Positions 27,835 through 36,645 of a stretch of 64,000 nucleotides of DNA are shown piece by piece. The notes under the pieces were generated by a model. That model had not been told where the DNA came from. It saw only the letters and a program-made list of their open reading frames with translations, and did no database searches. The translations under genes and the position numbers were made by a program. Numbering within the stretch: position 1 is the first letter of the stretch; every line of letters starts with the position of its first letter. The DNA comes from CAVVEQ01 sp963806635 (lineage in GTDB: Bacteria; Chloroflexota; Anaerolineae; Anaerolineales; Anaerolineaceae). The DNA lies in the NCBI GenBank assembly GCA_963806635.1, contig CAWDZA010000015.1:744001-808000 (forward strand). The letters run 5' to 3'.

Positions 27835-28635
27835 ATGACATTGAAAATCATCGTCCTCGGGGGAGGTGATCTCGCCAGCGGGGTTGCTTTAAGGCTGCAT
27901 AATATCGGCTGCCGGATGATCGTCACCGAAATGCGGCAACCGTACGCCGTTAGGCGATCCGTCAGCTTTGCGCAAGCGGTCTTTGAAAACCAGGTGGTGA
28001 TCGAAGGCGTAGTGGGGCGTCTTTACCCAGATTTCCAAAGTATCCGCTGGGGCGATGACATCCCGATTTTGATAGATCCGGAGATGAAAACAGTTGAAGT
28101 ATTCCAACCGGATGTTATTGTGGATGCACGGATGATAAAGCAGACCCTGGTTTCCCCGTTTTATCCGCGGATTTACACCGTTGGTTTGGGCCCGGGGTTT
28201 AATGCCGGTGTGAATTGCGATGCCGTGATCGAAACTCAGCGAGGTCATTTTATGGGACGCGTAATTTTTAACGGTCCCGCGGAACCTGATACCGGTATTC
28301 CGGAAAGGGTCGCAAATTTCCAAAATGAACGCGTTTTGCGCTCTCCCGCGGAAGGCATTTTCCGAACCAAATCAGAAATAGGCGATCTGGTGGCGGAAGG
28401 GGAGGAAATCGCCAGGGTGGGTCAGGAAATTATAAGAGCGCCTTTCAGCGGTATGATTCGCGGGTTGTTGCACGATGGGCTGGAAGTGAAAACGGGAATT
28501 AAGATAGGGGACATCGATCCGCGGAAAGATCCCAAGCTATACCAATTGGTCTCGGATAAAGCCCTGGCGGTGGGTGGCGGGGTATTTGAAGCGATCCTGA
28601 CACAACACGCTTTTCGGTCGAAGCTCACAGGATGA
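27835..28635 (+). CDS. yqeB: Selenium-dependent molybdenum hydroxylase maturation protein YqeB
   Basis: The 266-residue protein begins with a Rossmann motif (IIVLGGGDLASGVALRLHN) followed by the YqeB block MIVTEMRQPYAVRRSVSFAQAV and later VDARMIK and VGLGPGFNAG. YqeB is a genomic marker of enzymes that carry a labile, non-selenocysteine selenium in their Mo site. Its biochemical role is unproven. It overlaps yqeC by four bases and follows hydroxylase set B by 8 bases. Confidence 0.88.
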   Translation: MTLKIIVLGGGDLASGVALRLHNIGCRMIVTEMRQPYAVRRSVSFAQAVFENQVVIEGVVGRLYPDFQSIRWGDDIPILIDPEMKTVEVFQPDVIVDARMIKQTLVSPFYPRIYTVGLGPGFNAGVNCDAVIETQRGHFMGRVIFNGPAEPDTGIPERVANFQNERVLRSPAEGIFRTKSEIGDLVAEGEEIARVGQEIIRAPFSGMIRGLLHDGLEVKTGIKIGDIDPRKDPKLYQLVSDKALAVGGGVFEAILTQHAFRSKLTG

Positions 28636-29966
28636 ACGGACGCTTGAACCTCCGCCAGACACTCCGGGCAGAGCGAAACTCGATCATTTCCTTTGTTGGG
28701 GCGGGGGGGAAAACTACTGCCATGTTCCAACTGGCCAGGCAGCTTGAGCCACCCGTAGTGGTCACCTGCACAACTCATTTGGGCGTGGATCAATCCAAAC
28801 TGGCTGATCAGCACATCATTATTGACGAGGCATCATCCAAGTGCCTGGATTTAAATTTCACTGAGGCGGGTTTGACCCTCCTGACCGGCAAATTGATGGA
28901 GGACGCCAGGTGGAAAGGGCTTTCAGCAAGAACAATTGAAGACTTGATCGATCTTGCCTCGCAAAGGAATGTTCCGCTCCTTATAGAATCGGATGGCTCG
29001 AGGTGTTTGCCGCTTAAAGCACCAGCTGCGCACGAACCCGCCATACCGGCGGGCTGCACCCATGTGGTGGTGGTTGCAGGGCTTTACGGAATTGGCAAAA
29101 CCCTTGATCCCAAAAATGTCCACCGCGCGGAAGTTTTTTCCGCGCTCAGTGGCCGTCCATTGGGCGAAAAAGTCACGGTTGAAGATCTCGAAAAAGTATT
29201 GTTTTCTCCAGATGGCGGGCTAAAAAATATTCCAGTCCGTGCCAGGAGAACAGTTCTTCTTAATCAGGCTGGAGATAATTTTGATCCATCCTGCTGGGAT
29301 CCCTTCGTGAAAGCCCTTAATATCAAATATGATTCAGTAATAATTGCTGAATTGAAAGATGAGAAGATTTTTCAAGCAAGCGAACAAATCTCGGGAATAA
29401 TCCTGGCCGCAGGTGGTTCGGATCGGTTTGGTACGCCCAAGCAGCTTGCTGAATGGAATGGTAAACCGCTAATCCGCTGGGTCGCGGAAGCCGCGGTTAC
29501 CTCGCGGCTATCCAAGGTGATCGTAGTCATCGGGGCTGTAGATTTGGAAGTTCGGAAGCTTCTTGAAGATCTGCCAGTAAAGTTCGTAAATAATCCGGAC
29601 TGGGCTAGCGGTCAGGCATCCTCAATTCAAGCTGGTTTGAAGCTTAATGGTCCTGAAACAGGGGCATCGATATTTTTACTCGGCGATCAACCCCAGGTGC
29701 AGAGCGAGCTGATAAACGCGCTCATTTCCGAGCACAGCCTGAGCCTTGGGGCAGTGATCGCGCCGGAATTCGCGGGGAAAAGGGGTAACCCGGTGCTATT
29801 TGATCGATCGGTTTTTTCAGCATTGCACCGATTGAAGGGTGATGTGGGTGGCAGAGCTATCTTCAGTGAATTTTCACCGGAATTGATTTCCTGGCCGGAT
29901 GCCAGCATCTTCATGGATATTGACGTTCCGGATGATCTCCTCAAATTATCCAATGGAAAACACTGA
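28632..29966 (+). CDS. YqeC-MocA fusion: selenium cofactor protein plus molybdenum cofactor cytidylyltransferase
   Basis: The 444-residue protein has two modules. Residues about 1-250 are YqeC-like, with a P-loop (FVGAGGKTTAMFQLA) and ESDGSRCLPLKAPAAHEP. Residues about 255-444 are a MocA-type nucleotidyltransferase: GIILAAGGSDRFGTPKQL, then LLGDQPQV. MocA makes the cytosine dinucleotide form of the Mo cofactor used by xanthine dehydrogenase-type enzymes. Fusion of the two puts selenium and nucleotide maturation in one chain. Confidence 0.88.
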   Translation: MNGRLNLRQTLRAERNSIISFVGAGGKTTAMFQLARQLEPPVVVTCTTHLGVDQSKLADQHIIIDEASSKCLDLNFTEAGLTLLTGKLMEDARWKGLSARTIEDLIDLASQRNVPLLIESDGSRCLPLKAPAAHEPAIPAGCTHVVVVAGLYGIGKTLDPKNVHRAEVFSALSGRPLGEKVTVEDLEKVLFSPDGGLKNIPVRARRTVLLNQAGDNFDPSCWDPFVKALNIKYDSVIIAELKDEKIFQASEQISGIILAAGGSDRFGTPKQLAEWNGKPLIRWVAEAAVTSRLSKVIVVIGAVDLEVRKLLEDLPVKFVNNPDWASGQASSIQAGLKLNGPETGASIFLLGDQPQVQSELINALISEHSLSLGAVIAPEFAGKRGNPVLFDRSVFSALHRLKGDVGGRAIFSEFSPELISWPDASIFMDIDVPDDLLKLSNGKH

Positions 29967-30561
29967 CCCAAAGATTTCTGCAATTGTCGTTGCAGCTGGC
30001 TTATCCACGCGGATGGGCTCGCCAAAGATGCTTTTGAAATGGAAGAATAGCACCGTGCTGGAAATCGTGCTCACCACTGTGACACAAAGTCTCTTTGACG
30101 AAGTGATTCTAGTATACGGAGCGTTTCGGGAGGAGATCCTCGATATTGCGAAGGATTTTCCCATACGCGCGATTTACAATCCGGTTTTCGCGAACGGATC
30201 CATGCTCAATTCTCTGCAAACCGGGCTGCTGGCCATATCAAACAACCCGGATGGATTCATGATCATTCTTGGAGACCAGCCTCACCTTTCAAATGAGACG
30301 ATCGGGAAACTTGCCGCAGATTATAGAGAACAACAGGCTAAGTTAATCATCCCAAGTTACCACATGCGCAGGGGGCACCCCTGGCTGATCAAATACGCTC
30401 TGAAAAACGAGATCCTGGCATTGAAGGAACCAGAAACCTTAAGAGATTTCCTGAAAAACCATGAAAATGATATCCACTACACCCTGGTGGATGATCCCGG
30501 TATCCTGTCGGATTTGGACACCCCCGAGGATTACCAAAGATTGTTGAAAGAAGAGGAATGA
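29953..30561 (+). CDS. MocA-family nucleotidyltransferase
   Basis: The start at 29953 lies inside the end of the YqeC-MocA gene (14-base overlap) and gives 202 residues. Motifs: AIVVAAGLSTRMGSPKMLLKW (nucleotide binding), NSLQTGL and ILGDQPHLS (metal-binding Asp). It is a second MocA-like enzyme beside the fused copy, so the two may serve different cofactor forms or different hydroxylases. It ends the co-directional cluster, 4 bases from a convergent gene. Confidence 0.85.
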   Translation: MENTDPKISAIVVAAGLSTRMGSPKMLLKWKNSTVLEIVLTTVTQSLFDEVILVYGAFREEILDIAKDFPIRAIYNPVFANGSMLNSLQTGLLAISNNPDGFMIILGDQPHLSNETIGKLAADYREQQAKLIIPSYHMRRGHPWLIKYALKNEILALKEPETLRDFLKNHENDIHYTLVDDPGILSDLDTPEDYQRLLKEEE

Positions 30562-30564
30562 TTA

Positions 30565-30825
30565 TTATTCCGGCGGGGTGGGATCCTGCGCTTCGAGCGT
30601 TCCATCATCCATCGATTTCAGGATCTCCCTGGCAGCGGCCTCGTCGGTTTCTTTAACCAGCACAATTGTTTCTCCCAATGGGCCAATTGTCAGGCCAATC
30701 GCGGAGCCGGCGCTCTCCTGGGATAGCTCGGCCTGGATCCCGAAGGATTCCAGCAAAATGCGGATGGACTCAGCCTCCAGCGGACTGGTGGATAAATAAA
30801 CGGGTTTGTAATCGTCAGAAAACAT
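30565..30825 (-). CDS. DUF2007-like small protein
   Basis: The 86-residue protein has the family pattern YLSTSPLEAESIRILLESFGIQAEL followed by a beta strand and a helix (AAREILKSM), as in DUF2007 putative signal-transducing proteins. The C-terminal tail is acidic and proline-rich. No enzymatic residues are evident. It begins one base after the methyltransferase stop and is probably co-transcribed. Confidence 0.75.
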   Translation of the reverse strand: MFSDDYKPVYLSTSPLEAESIRILLESFGIQAELSQESAGSAIGLTIGPLGETIVLVKETDEAAAREILKSMDDGTLEAQDPTPPE

Positions 30826-31392
30826 TCATGCCTTCCTTAGAATGATTTTTTCAATGACCTTCAAACGGTGGGTCTTGCTTTGAATTTGCACCCTGTCCCT
30901 GTAGAGTATATCCCAGGTTGGATAAGTTTGGAGCAGTTCATTCCTTCCCAGCAGGTATTCGGGTGGAAAAGAATCCTCATTGGTATCCGTTCCTTCAGCG
31001 GGTGTTTCGAAAAAAAGGACTCCATTGTTCTTGAGAATTCTGTTATACAACCCAAAAAGATTTCGGTCCAAATAGTAAAAATTCAAAATGGCGTCAAAGG
31101 TGGCAGTTGGAAAGCTGATGTATTGGGAATCCGCTATCAAGGCCATTGATGAGGGGGAATGGTTTTTTACCAGGTGTACAGCTTCCGCGGAGATATCCAT
31201 TCCAATCACCCGGAGCCTTTTTTCAGCCAGAAAGCAGGCAGAAGAACCCAATCCCATTGCCATGTCCAGAACCAGACCTCCAGGCGGAATCAATTGGTGA
31301 AACCTTACCAATAACTCGCGCGGATAAGGCATTTGTTGCTGCCTCCGCTCGAAATATCGCAAATTCCAGCGGACTGCGTCAGCTTTTGGCAT
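30826..31392 (-). CDS. Class I SAM-dependent methyltransferase
   Basis: The start at 31392 gives 188 residues and a 14-base overlap with the exonuclease gene; an upstream ATG at 31455 would add 21 residues. The SAM-binding motif LVLDMAMGLGSSACFLAEK (around residues 40-58) is followed by VIGMDIS and a weakly conserved DAILNFYYLDR. The substrate is not evident. Its place behind the MrfB-like gene suggests only shared transcription. Confidence 0.82.
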   Translation of the reverse strand: MPKADAVRWNLRYFERRQQQMPYPRELLVRFHQLIPPGGLVLDMAMGLGSSACFLAEKRLRVIGMDISAEAVHLVKNHSPSSMALIADSQYISFPTATFDAILNFYYLDRNLFGLYNRILKNNGVLFFETPAEGTDTNEDSFPPEYLLGRNELLQTYPTWDILYRDRVQIQSKTHRLKVIEKIILRKA

Positions 31393-32617
31393 TCCGATTC
31401 GCTTTTTTCGCCAAGCGTTCCATCCTTCGGTTGAAATCAGTTTGGGCTGCTTCAAGGATTTGGCTGGTTATTTCAGTCCTTTGGACGATCACAATTCCCA
31501 TCTGGGAATATCGCAAAGCCTGGTCAAAATCCCTAGCCGTGTGCTCGTAGTATTTGGCCAGGTCGCAGCAGGCTTCCCATAGGCCATTTTCTGCCAGTTC
31601 AACCAGGATTGGAATGGCTTTTTCCCAATTTGCGGATTTTCGATACATTACCGCCATTTTCCTGCGGTTCAGAAGCAAATGATACTTCTCCATGGGTTTT
31701 TCTGCTGCGGTGATGAAAAAGGACTCAGCTTCGGTGTTCCGACCCAGAGTTTGGTGTAGTTCGCCGGCAGCCATGATTTCAGACCCCTCGAACTCATCGC
31801 TGTGGTCGACATCTGAGATCATACGCGAAATTCGAACCATAACCGCTGCCAGGGAAACAATATCCATTGCGTTGTGGTAGAAAACACCTTTCAAGGGTCG
31901 TGCATCACCACTGCGAATATAGTCGATGTACATCTCCGGGATCATCCATCCCGGAATCTCATCGCTCGACCGCGCCATTTCCAGGATTTCTGTTTCCAGG
32001 ATGCCAAGATTTCGCTGCGCCAGCCGGTATTTCCACAACCTGCGGGCCAGATGCAGCAGATCGATATGCCCCAGTGGGGAAAATGGCGGAGTTAATCCAT
32101 TCAAAATAAAGCGTGTCTTTAAAATTGGTATATCAAAACTTTTGCCATTGTAAGTTACGATCCCTTTAAAGTCTGAGATCGCCTCGCTCAAGGAAGTAAG
32201 GAAGGCGGCTTCCTCCGCGGGATCCTGCAGGAAGAACTGTTTTACAGTGAAACCCTGGCTGGTTTGGTAACCTATCCCCGCCAGAAATACATACGTTCCA
32301 GTACCACCGTTTAAACCGGTTGTTTCTGTATCCAGGAATAATAATGAGTCGGATTGAAGATTTTCCAAATTCAGTGTTCTAGCCCAACGGGCGATGATCT
32401 CCAGCCCAATGGGTTGATCCAAAGTCGTATTGCCATGAAGGTAACCGAGGGGATAGTAATCTTTATGTTGGAAAGTCGTTCCAAATGAATTATGGATCTC
32501 ATCCCCTGATAAAACCTCACCAATCGGGAATTTTCTCTCCACTTTTATAGGGTCGGTGGAAGAGATCTTTGTTTTTACTCCCAGTGCTTTTAACCGATCG
32601 CGTAATGACTCAGGCAT
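31379..32617 (-). CDS. RNase H-like DEDDh exonuclease with TPR-like tail (MrfB/YprB family)
   Basis: The 412-residue protein has the exonuclease motifs LLFLDTETTGLNGGTGTYVF (Exo I, around residue 92), IVTYNGKSFDIPIL (Exo II) and YHNAMDIVSLAA (Exo III). The C-terminal third (about 290-400) is helical and TPR-like (AESFFITAAEKP, WEKAIPILVELAENGLWEACCDLA). In Bacillus the YprA/YprB pair, MrfA/MrfB, repairs mitomycin C damage. Here the gene lies 3 bases downstream of a YprA-like helicase, the same pairing. Confidence 0.85.
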   Translation of the reverse strand: MPESLRDRLKALGVKTKISSTDPIKVERKFPIGEVLSGDEIHNSFGTTFQHKDYYPLGYLHGNTTLDQPIGLEIIARWARTLNLENLQSDSLLFLDTETTGLNGGTGTYVFLAGIGYQTSQGFTVKQFFLQDPAEEAAFLTSLSEAISDFKGIVTYNGKSFDIPILKTRFILNGLTPPFSPLGHIDLLHLARRLWKYRLAQRNLGILETEILEMARSSDEIPGWMIPEMYIDYIRSGDARPLKGVFYHNAMDIVSLAAVMVRISRMISDVDHSDEFEGSEIMAAGELHQTLGRNTEAESFFITAAEKPMEKYHLLLNRRKMAVMYRKSANWEKAIPILVELAENGLWEACCDLAKYYEHTARDFDQALRYSQMGIVIVQRTEITSQILEAAQTDFNRRMERLAKKANRNAKS

Positions 32618-32620
32618 GGC

Positions 32621-35161
32621 TTATTCCAGCAGGCAATTAAGGAGAGATAGTGTTTCGGCTTTTCCACCCTCGGCTTGAGCTCCGGAGGCTCCCACGCAGG
32701 CCGGGCAGCCATCCTTGCAGGCGCACTCGCTCACCATTTCACGCACCGCATGGATGATCTGGGTATGGTTTTTGAATAAATGCTCCGAAAGCCCGATCCC
32801 ACCTGGAACCTGATCGTAAAAGATTACTGCGGGCTGACCATCGGTAAATTTGCATACCGGATCGGCTGTAGAACCAAGATCGCTCAGATCGCACATCAGG
32901 AATAGAGGTGCCAGATTGGAAAGCGCGTACCGGCAGCCGCTGAGTCCACTGCGGATGCGCAGCACTGCTTCGGCTTTCAGATGACAAATTGGGCAGAGGG
33001 TGATCAAATTATCCAGACGATTGGCTTCCGCAGGGTAGGTGAACTGTTTGAATGGCACACGGTGGTGGACGTGAAATTCCTGGGTGGTTTCGACCTTTCC
33101 GCAGACCTGGCAGGTAAATTCATCCCGTGTTCGCACGGCTTGGCGGATTCTTTCCCAATCTTTTCCGTATCGGTTGGGTTCGCTGCTCCACATGCCCAGA
33201 GATTTTAAGGATTCCACGCTCTGATCATCAAATTGAAACCAGTACCCAGTGGTCTGCAGGTCAGTCGGTGGCAGACCTTCCAAGGGGAGAACACCAAGCA
33301 CCTCCTGATTCTCCCAGCGAATTTTCTTATACCCGGTTACCTGCTCCCGCACCATCATCTCACCATAATTTTTCCGCCCACCAGGAATTTCTTCCTGCCT
33401 GAGAATGGAATTCACAGTTATCTGCATATCCCGCTGGGGTAGGGTGTAGTAATCGAAACTTCCCGGTTTCAGGACCGCTTCTCCTATCTCAAGATCAAGC
33501 GATTCCACCCGGAATTGTTGACCCTCCTGCAGGTAAATTGCCTCGGGATGTACCATCCAAAGCGCACTTGAATAATCCACGATGCCGATCGTATCCAATC
33601 TTTCACCCGTTTGGGCTCGCAGCGTGATCTGCGAGGGTGCCGCATTCCGCAGAGAGACTTGAGCTGCGGGATATTCGTCTGCCATCCAGAAATAGCGGTT
33701 GCCGCGATTCACCAGGATCCCTTCATCCACCAAATAATCCAAAAATTCTGCTGTTTTCTCCCATGAAAGGCTGCCAAATGCCTCCCCATTTTGAATTGGC
33801 AGTTCGAAGGCAGCCGCTTTCAGATGGGAAAGCAGGATTAGCAGATTATTCGGGTCAATAAGCGCCTGTTCCGGTGAACGTTCGAATAGATATTCAGGAT
33901 GGTTCACCAAATACTGATCCAGCGGGGAGAAAGAAGCCAGGAATACTGCCAGCGCCGATCCCTGGCGCCGGCCTGCGCGTCCGGCTTGCTGCCGCACAGA
34001 AGCGATGGAACCCGGGTATCCCACCAGAACGATTGCGTCCATCCCGCCGATATCGATTCCCAGCTCCAGCGCATTGGTGGAAATCGTAAGCGTGATTTCG
34101 CCGCTTCGCAAGCCCGCTTCGATCTCCCGGCGCTCCTTGGGTAAATACCCGGCCCGGTAACCTCTGATCTTATGCCGTTCGGAAGGCGGAATTAAGTCCA
34201 ACAAGTTGCGGAGGATCACCTCGACTTCGCGGCGGGAACGGGAGAAGATGATCGTTTGGATTTTGCTCAGGAACAAGTCCATGCCGATCAGATTGGTTTC
34301 GGTGATCACGCTGCGGCGGATTCCCAGATCAGGGTTCACGATAGGTGGATTGTATAGAATGAAAGTCCGTTTTCCATGCGGGCTGCCATCCAATGTCACC
34401 GCGGCGACCTTCTCTTCGATCAGTTTTGCTGCGTGATCAGCTGCGTTCGAGATCGTGGCAGATGTCAGGAAAAACTGCGGTTCATGGCCGTAGAACTTAA
34501 CGATCCGTTTCAATCGCCGGATGGTATTGGCAACATGTGATCCGAACACCCCGCGGTACAGGTGAATTTCATCCAAAACGATGAATTCAAGCTGGGAAAT
34601 AAAATCCTGCCAGAGAGTATGGTGGGGGAGGATGCCCAGGTGGATCATATCCGGATTGGTCACCAGGATGCGCGCCTTTGTCCGGATCGCAGCACGGGAA
34701 TGACCAGGTGTATCCCCGTCATAAACTGTCACCCGATCCGGGGTGATCTTTTCGCTTGTCTCTGGGCAAAGTTGATTTAAGTCTCGGATCAACGATTGCA
34801 GGTTCTGCAGTTGGTCGTGTGCAAGCGCTTTGGTTGGGAAAACATATAGTGCAGTTCCGCGGGTATTTTGAAGCATCTGGTCCAAAATCGCCAGATTATA
34901 ACAAAGTGTTTTACCGGAAGAGGTGCCGGTGGTCACCACCACATTTTGCCCGCTTTTGGCGTATTGCAGGCATTCCACCTGGTGAGAATACAACAAAGGA
35001 ATCCCGCTGGATTGAAGAACTGTACACAACTGGGGGGCAATATACTCCGGATAAGGTCTGAATTCACCTTCGGTTAATTCATATTCCTTGACGAAGGTAA
35101 TATTTGGGCGTATTGGCTCAGATTTCGGCCACCAGGTAAAAAAGTCCGCTTGGGTCATCAT
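32621..35161 (-). CDS. MrfA/YprA-like DEAD/DEAH helicase with inserted HNH module
   Basis: The 846-residue protein has helicase motif I TTGTSSGKTLCYN, motif II VLDEIHLYRG, motif III TSATIS and motif VI QQAGRAGRRQGSA. The C-terminus has the DUF1998 cysteine cluster CACKDGCPACVG (about residues 813-823). Between them, at about 672-730, sits an HNH-like module: CQVC, HVHHRVP, then NLITLCPICH. Bacillus MrfA is about 100 residues shorter, about the size of this insert. The domain set suggests a DNA repair helicase with added nuclease or zinc-binding capacity. Confidence 0.88.
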   Translation of the reverse strand: MMTQADFFTWWPKSEPIRPNITFVKEYELTEGEFRPYPEYIAPQLCTVLQSSGIPLLYSHQVECLQYAKSGQNVVVTTGTSSGKTLCYNLAILDQMLQNTRGTALYVFPTKALAHDQLQNLQSLIRDLNQLCPETSEKITPDRVTVYDGDTPGHSRAAIRTKARILVTNPDMIHLGILPHHTLWQDFISQLEFIVLDEIHLYRGVFGSHVANTIRRLKRIVKFYGHEPQFFLTSATISNAADHAAKLIEEKVAAVTLDGSPHGKRTFILYNPPIVNPDLGIRRSVITETNLIGMDLFLSKIQTIIFSRSRREVEVILRNLLDLIPPSERHKIRGYRAGYLPKERREIEAGLRSGEITLTISTNALELGIDIGGMDAIVLVGYPGSIASVRQQAGRAGRRQGSALAVFLASFSPLDQYLVNHPEYLFERSPEQALIDPNNLLILLSHLKAAAFELPIQNGEAFGSLSWEKTAEFLDYLVDEGILVNRGNRYFWMADEYPAAQVSLRNAAPSQITLRAQTGERLDTIGIVDYSSALWMVHPEAIYLQEGQQFRVESLDLEIGEAVLKPGSFDYYTLPQRDMQITVNSILRQEEIPGGRKNYGEMMVREQVTGYKKIRWENQEVLGVLPLEGLPPTDLQTTGYWFQFDDQSVESLKSLGMWSSEPNRYGKDWERIRQAVRTRDEFTCQVCGKVETTQEFHVHHRVPFKQFTYPAEANRLDNLITLCPICHLKAEAVLRIRSGLSGCRYALSNLAPLFLMCDLSDLGSTADPVCKFTDGQPAVIFYDQVPGGIGLSEHLFKNHTQIIHAVREMVSECACKDGCPACVGASGAQAEGGKAETLSLLNCLLE

Positions 35162-35277
35162 CTCGTCACACTTTTAGAAATTGTTTTCTATAATTGTAAA
35201 CCTGTGCAACCGTTTCATGCAAGCCTGCTTCCTTCTCCTCGAGTATAATTTCGAAATCACCACCTGGAGGGAAGTCC

Positions 35278-36642
35278 ATGAAAGTGACCATTATCGGTGC
35301 GGCTGGCGTGCGAACCCCTGGAATCATTGATTCCTTTATCAGACGCCAGGAGAAGATCGGATGTGACGAGCTTTGTTTGATGGATATCGATGCGGAAAGA
35401 TTGTCGTTGATCTCCAGATTGACATCCAGCCTTGAAAAAACCAGCCAGAATAAGATAAGAATCACGCGTACGACGGATGCAAAACAGGCGCTCACCGACG
35501 CTGATTTTGTCATTACCACGTTCCGGGTTGGGGGAATCGACAGCCGGGTGATCGATGAGCGGGTAGCCCTCCAAAATGGAGTATTGGGGCAGGAAACGAC
35601 CGGTCCGGGTGGTTTCGCCATGGCGATGCGCACCATTCCAGTCCTTATGGACTATGTTCGTTTGATGCAGGAGCATTGCCCGGATGCCTGGTTGCTCAAT
35701 TTCGCCAACCCCTCCGGGATGCTGGCAGAATCGGTCCTGAAAGTGGCAGGCTGGGATCGCGCGGTAGGTATCTGTGATGGACCTTCCTCCATGCGGCACG
35801 CCGCGGCTAAGATGCTTCATGCGGATGTAAACAACATCTATCTGGATTATTTCGGACTCAATCATCTTGGCTGGATTCGCAAGATACTCTTCAATGGGAT
35901 GGATGTATTACCAGTCTTCCTGAGTCAAATGGAAAACGGGGATATCCCCGAGGAATTGCCCTTCAGTATTCATACATTCCGGTCGTTGAAGATGATCCCC
36001 AATGAATACAACTATTATTTTTACTCATCCAAAAAATCTGTCAATCTTATCCAGCGGGCAGAAAAGAGCAGGGGGGAGCAGATCGCGGAGATGAATCACT
36101 TGTTTTTCAACGACTTACGTAAAATCAAAGATGACGAGGCAGCCCTTACCAGCCGCTATCAGGAATATCTAAAAGAGCGTTGGGCGACCTACATGAAGAC
36201 CGAAACAGGCGGGCAGAAAGAGGAATTGAAAGCCACCGCAGAAGAAGTGAACACTCTGGCAGAGGAAGGTTACGCTGGCGTTGCCTTGGACTTGATCGAA
36301 GGCCTTCTCGGAACACGCAGCCAGATTCTGATCCTCAATGTTCTCAACCGGGGAGCGATCGAAGGTATCCCCGAAGATGCTTCCGTTGAGATACCTGTCT
36401 ATGTCGATGCAGGTATGATCCGCCCGTTTAATGTTGGCACGATCCCGGATGAGTGCCTGGGATTGATGAAACAGGTCAAAAGCTACGAGCAATTAACCAT
36501 CCAGGCGGCCGTTGAAGGCAGCTATGAAAAAGCGCTGCACGCGCTCACCATTCATCCCCTCGTCGCTGATGAGACGCTTGCCGAAAAAATACTCAACGAG
36601 TATATCCGAGCACACGGGGTCAATTTCCCCAAGCTGAACTGA
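35278..36642 (+). CDS. Glycoside hydrolase family 4 (6-phospho-beta-glucosidase type)
   Basis: The 454-residue protein opens with the NAD-binding IIGAAGVRTPGIIDSFI. The GH4 motifs NFANPSGM, AVGICDGPSSM (metal-binding Cys) and FGLNHLGW (metal-binding His) follow. GH4 enzymes use NAD+ and Mn2+ in an oxidation-elimination mechanism and act in the cytoplasm on phosphorylated or free glycosides. The subfamily resembles 6-phospho-beta-glucosidases; exact substrate unknown. GGAGGG precedes the ATG. The sugar kinase gene follows after 3 bases. Confidence 0.88.
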   Translation: MKVTIIGAAGVRTPGIIDSFIRRQEKIGCDELCLMDIDAERLSLISRLTSSLEKTSQNKIRITRTTDAKQALTDADFVITTFRVGGIDSRVIDERVALQNGVLGQETTGPGGFAMAMRTIPVLMDYVRLMQEHCPDAWLLNFANPSGMLAESVLKVAGWDRAVGICDGPSSMRHAAAKMLHADVNNIYLDYFGLNHLGWIRKILFNGMDVLPVFLSQMENGDIPEELPFSIHTFRSLKMIPNEYNYYFYSSKKSVNLIQRAEKSRGEQIAEMNHLFFNDLRKIKDDEAALTSRYQEYLKERWATYMKTETGGQKEELKATAEEVNTLAEEGYAGVALDLIEGLLGTRSQILILNVLNRGAIEGIPEDASVEIPVYVDAGMIRPFNVGTIPDECLGLMKQVKSYEQLTIQAAVEGSYEKALHALTIHPLVADETLAEKILNEYIRAHGVNFPKLN

Positions 36643-36645
36643 TCC

